From Desulfovibrio sp. G11 (GTDB taxonomy: Bacteria > Desulfobacterota > Desulfovibrionia > Desulfovibrionales > Desulfovibrionaceae), in contig NZ_LT984798.1 of NCBI RefSeq assembly GCF_900243745.1, positions 1,854,501-1,918,500 of the forward strand: a DNA stretch of 64,000 nucleotides, in the 5' to 3' direction. Position numbers and translations under genes: made by a program. Below, piece after piece: positions 59,480-64,000 of the stretch. Position 1 is the first letter of the stretch; the number at the start of each line of letters is the position of its first letter. The notes beneath the pieces are model-generated. The model did not search any database. It saw only the letters and a program-made list of their open reading frames with translations, and had not been told where the DNA came from.

Positions 59480-61468
59480 TCACGCCCCAAGGCGGACGCC
59501 AAGCTCAAGTTTTTGCCCGGTCAGACGGGTGTTGTAGCCGCCAAGGGCCTCAAGGCGTTTTTTGAATTCCGGTTTCTGCAGCAGGCTTTCTACACTGACC
59601 ACTCGGGGATCCTCCCTGAATGCTTCGGGAACGGCAAGGTCCCAGCGCTCGCCCGCCAGGGGTATAAAATCCAGTCCCACGGCTCTGGCTGCGGCCGCCA
59701 CGCCGGGACCACAGTCGGCCTTTCCCGTAAGTACGGCGGCGGCTACGGCAAGCTGGCTTTCCACCTCATTTTCATAGCCCGGAACATCCTGCGGGGTCAT
59801 GCCGGCATGGCGCAAAAGGGCGTCAAACTGCATGCGGGTGCTTGAACCTGCCTGACGGTTAACGCAGCGCAGCTTCATGTTTTTAATGTCGGCCACGCTT
59901 TTGAGTCCGCGTGGATTGCCCGCAGGAACCACCAGCCCGACCTGACGGATAACCAGATTGATCAGGGCAATCTTGCCCTCGGGCCAGTGCTGTTGCACAA
60001 AGGCGAAGTTGAAGCCGCCCTTGTCGTCGTCAGCCATATGCAGCACGGCCATATGGCAGTGCCGGTTTTTCAGGGCCTGTACGGCATCGGCGGCATCCGC
60101 GCCCGCGCAGACAAGATGCACGGCGTGCGGCAGGCGCAATAACCCGTCGGCGAGCAGGTCCAGCGCCACATCATCGCCCCCGGCGCAGAACAGCGTGTTG
60201 TACAGGCTGTCGGCCGGGCGCAGGGGCCGGGCGCGCACCGTGCTGCCAAGGGCTATACCCTTGCCGCTGGCCGTGATGTGGGCAAGCGCCTGAGTCCGGA
60301 CCGCGCTTTTATGCCCCTCGCCCATTCGCAGGGGCATGGCTATCGTCTTTTCCGCGACCCGCGCCAGGGCCAGGGGGGCAAAAACATCAAGGCCGGGGTG
60401 CGCGGGCAGACTGGCCGCCAGCTCCGCCGTCAGCTTTCCGGCAGCATCGGCATCGCCGGCAAGTGTTTTGGCATAACACAGGCCCGGGCGACGCGACATG
60501 AGCAGCAGGGCCGGGGCCACCAATGCGTCAAAAGCCGTGAGACTGCCTGCGGGCGAGCACGGCAGGCAAAAGACAGGCCTGCCTTCATATACGGCCGTCA
60601 TGGCCGGTGCCCCGGGCAGCAGGCCGATGTCGGGGGCCACAATTCTTCCTTCACGTTCCATCAGGTCGCGTACGGCCGTCAGGGCGTCATCACCTGTGGC
60701 GCACAGCAGCAGGGCGTGGGCCCCGGCCTTCAGGGCGGACTGCAAAAAATCACGCACAACACCGGCATCGGCGGGCAGGCAGGGTGCTGTTTGCACGTGA
60801 CAGTCGATATCCTGAGCCAGGGCTGCCAGGGCCGGGATGATGCCGTCCGCAGCGGCAGTTACGGCAGGCCCGTTTTTTTCGGGCGTTGGGGCAGGGTCAG
60901 CCACAGCCGCGAGGTGCAGTTGCAGGCGGTCCCACACCTGCACTTCGGTAATTCCCGCCGCCAGCAGCGCGCCCATATCCGCGGGGCGGAGGGTGTGATT
61001 GCGCGGGAAGAGGGTTTCTCCTGCCGCCATGTCCGCTCCGGCTCTGCGCACATGCAGCCACGGCAGCATGGGGGCCGTAATACTGACGCCGCCCTTGCCG
61101 TCCACTGCAGCGTGAACCGGCAGGGCCACGGCATCGCAGCCTGGGGGAAGAATCTCGCCGGGCCGGACGGCAAAGCAGTTTTTTCCCGCCTGCAGCAGAG
61201 CGGGATTGTTGCTGTCGGCGGTATAGGTGTCCGCAGCCCTGAGAGCATACCCCTTCGCGGCGGCCAGGGGCGAAGGAGGAACGTCGGCGGCCGCAATGAC
61301 AAATTCACTCAACACGCGCCCGTCGGCAGCTTGTGTCGGGCAGGATACAGGCTGCGGCAGCCGGTTCTGGCCGTCAGCGGCGCGGGCCGTGTCCAGGGCG
61401 CCGAGCAGCTTGTCGAGCGCGTCGCCCAACGGCACGGTTTGCGTGTAGATATTGCTTTGGGGAGCCAT
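59480..61468 (-). CDS. MoeA-like protein fused to a C-terminal periplasmic-binding-like (PBP-like) domain
   Basis: A 662-residue fusion. The first 430 residues follow the MoeA (molybdopterin molybdenumtransferase) order: LPQPVSCPTQAADGRVLSEF, PPSPLAAAKGYALRA, PGEILPPGCDAVALP, and GLLPGAPAMTAVYEGRPVF. Key MoeA residues are missing: the usual NSAMDGYA reads LAAAKGYA, losing the catalytic-site Asp, and the TGGVSVG loop reads LLCATGDDAL. Residues about 440-662 are a substrate-binding-like domain (INLVIRQVGLVVPAGNPRGL, QAGSSTRMQFDALLRHAG, GKADCGPGVAAAARAVGLDF) of the type seen fused to MoeA or ModE-like proteins. It may sense molybdate, tungstate or the cofactor. GGAGG lies just before the ATG at 61468. 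The 3' end is convergent with the Fe-ADH gene. Confidence 0.83.
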   Translation of the reverse strand: MAPQSNIYTQTVPLGDALDKLLGALDTARAADGQNRLPQPVSCPTQAADGRVLSEFVIAAADVPPSPLAAAKGYALRAADTYTADSNNPALLQAGKNCFAVRPGEILPPGCDAVALPVHAAVDGKGGVSITAPMLPWLHVRRAGADMAAGETLFPRNHTLRPADMGALLAAGITEVQVWDRLQLHLAAVADPAPTPEKNGPAVTAAADGIIPALAALAQDIDCHVQTAPCLPADAGVVRDFLQSALKAGAHALLLCATGDDALTAVRDLMEREGRIVAPDIGLLPGAPAMTAVYEGRPVFCLPCSPAGSLTAFDALVAPALLLMSRRPGLCYAKTLAGDADAAGKLTAELAASLPAHPGLDVFAPLALARVAEKTIAMPLRMGEGHKSAVRTQALAHITASGKGIALGSTVRARPLRPADSLYNTLFCAGGDDVALDLLADGLLRLPHAVHLVCAGADAADAVQALKNRHCHMAVLHMADDDKGGFNFAFVQQHWPEGKIALINLVIRQVGLVVPAGNPRGLKSVADIKNMKLRCVNRQAGSSTRMQFDALLRHAGMTPQDVPGYENEVESQLAVAAAVLTGKADCGPGVAAAARAVGLDFIPLAGERWDLAVPEAFREDPRVVSVESLLQKPEFKKRLEALGGYNTRLTGQKLELGVRLGA

Positions 61469-61791
61469 ATATCCTCCTTGCGGGCAATCTTGCCTTGAAG
61501 TTGCTCTGGCGGCCGCAGGGGCGGGCGCCCGCCGGAAAGGCGTACGCGGCAGGTTCGCAGTCAATCGCCGGAGCGCATCCGGCTGCGTTGAAACAGGGCT
61601 GCAAATCCGGCCTGCCACGGAAAGGTGGGCCGGGGCAGACGAGATCGCATATGTCCACACTGCAAACATACATGTTCCGGCGTTACTTGCAAATATGGGA
61701 GGGCCGGAGCAGACCCCTCTGGGCTGTATTGCGTGCCGCTGCGGCTGGGCGTATACTGGTGGTTCGGATGTAACCTCAACCCTGCGGCGGC
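61469..61791. other. Divergent leader region of the MoeA-like gene
   Basis: About 323 bases. On either strand CTGCCACGG and CCGGGGCAG (about 61612-61639) can pair, and CCGGAGCGCATCCGG and GGCGGGCGCCCGCC give more stems closer to the MoeA-like start. A structured RNA leader is possible. The right end holds the promoter of the aldolase gene. No gene. Confidence 0.45.
61729..61757 (+). promoter_or_regulatory. Sigma-70-type promoter for the aldolase gene
   Basis: TTGCGT and TATACT are separated by 17 bases; the start codon at 61792 is 34 bases after the -10. Confidence 0.65.
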
Positions 61792-62595
61792 ATGCCGTTT
61801 GATATGACCGTACATGAAATACGCGCGCTTCTGGCTGCGGACAAAGCCACAGTAGGTACATGGCTGCAGCTGCCTTCTGCGGATGTGGCGGAGCTTATGG
61901 CTCGCGCGGGCTATGACTGGGTGGCTGTGGATATGGAACACGGCTCCTTTGGCCGCACCGGGCTGCCGGACATCTTCCGGGCCATCGAATGCGGTGGGGC
62001 TGCACCCTTTGCCCGCCTGCCCGAAGCCGGGAAAACCCAGATCAAGTCCGCTCTGGAGGCGGGTGCTCAAGGGCTGATTTTTCCCATGATTGAAAGCCGT
62101 GAGCAACTGGACCGCGCCATTGACTGGGCCGTTTATCCCGGCCAGGACCATTGGCGTTCCGCCGGAGAAACCGCCGGTGAATACAGGGGAGTGGGCTTCT
62201 GCCGGGCCAATGCATTCGGCAAATGCTTTGACGAGTATCGCGGCTCCCTCGCGCCCGAAATATTTCTTGTGGCGCAGATAGAGCATATCCGCGCTGTGGA
62301 AAACCTGGATGCCATCCTGTCGCATCCGCGCCTGGACGCCATAATGGTCGGTCCATACGACCTTTCCGGCTCCATGGGGCTTACGGGGCAGTTTGACCAT
62401 AAGGACTTCAAGGCGGCTATGGAGCGCATCGCGGCCGCCTGTGCGCGCCACAAGGCCCGCATGGGACTGCATATCGTGCAGCCCGACCCGGTTGAACTCG
62501 GGCGGCAGATCGCGGCAGGCAGCCGTTTTATTGCCTACGGCATTGATTCCGTCTTTCTCTGGCATGCTGCTGAGCGGCCGGATCAGGGAGAATAA
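61792..62595 (+). CDS. HpcH/HpaI-family aldolase
   Basis: A 267-residue class II aldolase of the 2-oxo-acid (pyruvate or phosphoenolpyruvate-type) group. Metal- and substrate-binding motifs are present: DWVAVDMEHGSFGRTGL, the helix start LVAQIEHIRAVENLDAI, and IMVGPYDLSGSMGLTG. It forms or splits bonds between pyruvate and an aldehyde. Next to an SDR epimerase and a KdsB-like cytidylyltransferase it may make a 3-deoxy-2-ulosonic sugar acid, which is inference. The start at 61792 lacks a good ribosome-binding site; an ATG four codons later is no better. It ends two bases before the epimerase gene. Confidence 0.88.
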   Translation: MPFDMTVHEIRALLAADKATVGTWLQLPSADVAELMARAGYDWVAVDMEHGSFGRTGLPDIFRAIECGGAAPFARLPEAGKTQIKSALEAGAQGLIFPMIESREQLDRAIDWAVYPGQDHWRSAGETAGEYRGVGFCRANAFGKCFDEYRGSLAPEIFLVAQIEHIRAVENLDAILSHPRLDAIMVGPYDLSGSMGLTGQFDHKDFKAAMERIAAACARHKARMGLHIVQPDPVELGRQIAAGSRFIAYGIDSVFLWHAAERPDQGE

Positions 62596-62597
62596 CT

Positions 62598-63512
62598 GTG
62601 AAAATAACCGTTTTTGGCGGATCCGGCTTTCTGGGTTCGCATATTTGCGACAAGCTTTCTGATGCCGGGCATGCTGTCACAATTGTTGATCTGCATCCCT
62701 CTCCCTGGCTGCGACCTGATCAGGCCATGCTCACGGGCAATATTCTTGAAGAAGAAACCGTGCGCAGGGCTGTGGAAGGCGCAGACATGGTGTTCAACTA
62801 CGCGGGTATAGCCGACATCGGCGAAGCCAATAACCGCCCGGTGGACACAGCGCGCATCAATGTGCTCGGCAACGTCATGATTCTCGAAGCCTGCCGTCAG
62901 GCCGGGGTACAGCGCTATGTCTTTGCCAGTTCCCTGTACGTGTACGGCAAGTCGGGCGGTTTTTATCGTTGCAGCAAGCAGGCGTGCGAGCTGTATATTG
63001 AAAATTATCAGGCCATGCACAACCTGCCTTACACCATACTGCGGTACGGTTCGCTGTACGGTCCCCGGTCAGACCGGCGTAACGCCATCAACCGCTTTGT
63101 GTACGAAGCTCTTTCCACAGGCGGTATTACCTATTATGGCGCGCCTACGGCCCTGCGCGAATATGTGCATGTGGATGATGCCAGCGCCGCCACCCTGGCC
63201 GTGCTGGCTCCGGAATTTGAAAACCAGAACATCATCATTTCCGGCAACCAGCCCATGCGGGTCGGCGACCTGTTCAAGATGATCGGTGAAATGCTGGGCA
63301 AGGAACTGGTCATCAATTACCAGAACGACCCCAACAGCGGGCATTATCAGGTAACGCCCTATGCCTTCATGCCCAAGGTGGGGCGCAAGCTGGTGCCGCC
63401 GCTTACCGTGGACCTCGGGCAGGGCATCCTGCGCGTTATGGAAGAAGAGCATAAGGAAATGCATCCGGATCTGGAGTCAGAGGGCGGCTATCTCGTGGCT
63501 ACAGACGACTAG
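62598..63512 (+). CDS. NAD-dependent sugar epimerase/dehydratase (extended SDR)
   Basis: A 304-residue Rossmann-fold enzyme. The nucleotide motif is VFGGSGFLGSHI; the active site has SSLYVYG with Tyr123 and Lys127 in the YxxxK motif (FYRCSKQACE). ILRYGSLYGPRSD and REYVHVDDASAAT match nucleotide-sugar epimerases. It would epimerise or dehydrate a nucleotide-linked or free sugar. The GTG start at 62598 has GGGAG upstream and only two bases separate it from the aldolase stop, so they are co-translated. Confidence 0.9.
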   Translation: MKITVFGGSGFLGSHICDKLSDAGHAVTIVDLHPSPWLRPDQAMLTGNILEEETVRRAVEGADMVFNYAGIADIGEANNRPVDTARINVLGNVMILEACRQAGVQRYVFASSLYVYGKSGGFYRCSKQACELYIENYQAMHNLPYTILRYGSLYGPRSDRRNAINRFVYEALSTGGITYYGAPTALREYVHVDDASAATLAVLAPEFENQNIIISGNQPMRVGDLFKMIGEMLGKELVINYQNDPNSGHYQVTPYAFMPKVGRKLVPPLTVDLGQGILRVMEEEHKEMHPDLESEGGYLVATDD

Positions 63513-63629
63513 GCGCTGTTTGCGCACGGCTTTTTTCTTTCGTTCGTACAGGCTTGCTCGCCAAAACGCCTGTCCGGTGAGTCATGCTGAAAATATTTCT
63601 GAAATTTTGAGGCCATAAGGAGCCGCTAT

Positions 63630-64000
63630 ATGAACATTATTGCCATTATTCCCGCGCGTATGGGGTCCAGCCGTTATCCCGGCAAGCCGCTTGCCCTCAT
63701 CCACAACGTACCCATGGTGGGTCATGTGGCCTTTCGCACGGGCATGAGCAAAACGCTTTCTTCCACCTATGTGGCCACCTGCGATGAAATTATAGAAAAT
63801 TACTGCAAGGATGCGGGCCTGCCCTGCGTCATGACCGGCGATCATCATGTGCGCTGTTCTACGCGCACGGCCGAAGCCCTGCTCAAGATCGAGGCCGCCA
63901 CCGGCAAAAAGGCCGACATTGTTGTTATGGTGCAGGGCGACGAGCCTATGGTGCGGCCCGAGATGATCGACGCCGCCGTGGCCCCCATGCTGGCTGATCC
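63630..64000 (+). CDS. KdsB-like cytidylyltransferase (partial, C-terminus beyond window)
   Basis: About 123 N-terminal residues are visible. MNIIAIIPARMGSSRYPGKP is the nucleotide-binding loop of CMP-sugar synthetases, followed by STYVATCDEII, a motif like the KdsB T..H.S.T.R block (MTGDHHVRCSTRTAE), and VVMVQGDEPMV. It would activate a 3-deoxy-octulosonate or a related acid as CMP-sugar. AAGGAG lies before the ATG at 63630. It follows the epimerase by 117 bases on the same strand, so the three genes probably serve one surface-sugar pathway. True KDO synthetase versus a paralogue cannot be told from this fragment. Confidence 0.88.
   Translation, partial: MNIIAIIPARMGSSRYPGKPLALIHNVPMVGHVAFRTGMSKTLSSTYVATCDEIIENYCKDAGLPCVMTGDHHVRCSTRTAEALLKIEAATGKKADIVVMVQGDEPMVRPEMIDAAVAPMLAD

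Overview
The window looks like chromosomal DNA of a sulfate-reducing bacterium of the Desulfovibrio type. This rests on gene content and protein style, not on a database search: a Desulfovibrio-style outer-membrane porin, SelB, an aryl-sulfate sulfotransferase, SulP and DASS anion carriers, a CoA-disulfide-reductase/rhodanese fusion, an Fe-S/cytochrome-b electron-transfer pair and a MoeA-like/periplasmic-binding-like fusion. The DNA is GC-rich and densely coded. Most promoters that can be seen are sigma-70-like. No tRNA, rRNA, CRISPR array, prophage or insertion sequence was recognised.

Layout. 1-4.9 kb: porin (cut by the window edge), DASS carrier and sulfotransferase on the minus strand, with a divergent Crp/Fnr regulator. 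4.9-13.1 kb: flagellar hook protein, periplasmic rhodanese, aminotransferase, a PEBP-like lipoprotein, the disulfide reductase-rhodanese fusion and SelB. 13.4-21.2 kb: TonB, CheV, IspH, a tRNA-dihydrouridine synthase, and a SulP carrier coupled to a GAF protein with a kinase-like H-box but no ATPase domain. 21.7-31.8 kb: lytic transglycosylase, Skp-like lipoprotein, AEC carrier, lipA-lipB, a biotin-protein-ligase-N-like protein, valS and an SMR efflux protein. 32.0-36.7 kb: rpsL-rpsG-fusA (no tuf follows) and argJ. 36.7-37.3 kb: a non-coding tract with four diverged copies of a short motif. 37.3-38.9 kb: Fe-S protein plus membrane cytochrome b, without a catalytic subunit.

39.1-54.9 kb is the most unusual part. 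It is a divergent locus. The minus arm encodes a 1,420-residue polyketide-synthase-like protein with acyltransferase, carrier, reductase-like and dehydratase-like regions but no ketosynthase, then a TolC-family lipoprotein, a membrane-fusion adaptor and a Wzx-type flippase. The plus arm encodes an alpha-oxoamine synthase, two related GT4 glycosyltransferases, a polysaccharide-deacetylase-like protein and a class II asparagine synthase. My reading (inference) is that it makes and exports a glycosylated, acyl-carrier-derived amino-ketone or amino-alcohol, with the oxoamine synthase acting as the condensing enzyme.

54.9-61.5 kb: HtpX, a small lipoprotein, a two-repeat molybdopterin-binding (Mop) protein, an iron-alcohol-dehydrogenase-family protein that has lost two metal ligands, and the MoeA-like fusion with degenerate active-site motifs. 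61.8-64.0 kb: HpcH/HpaI aldolase, SDR epimerase and a KdsB-like cytidylyltransferase (cut by the window end), probably part of a surface-sugar pathway.
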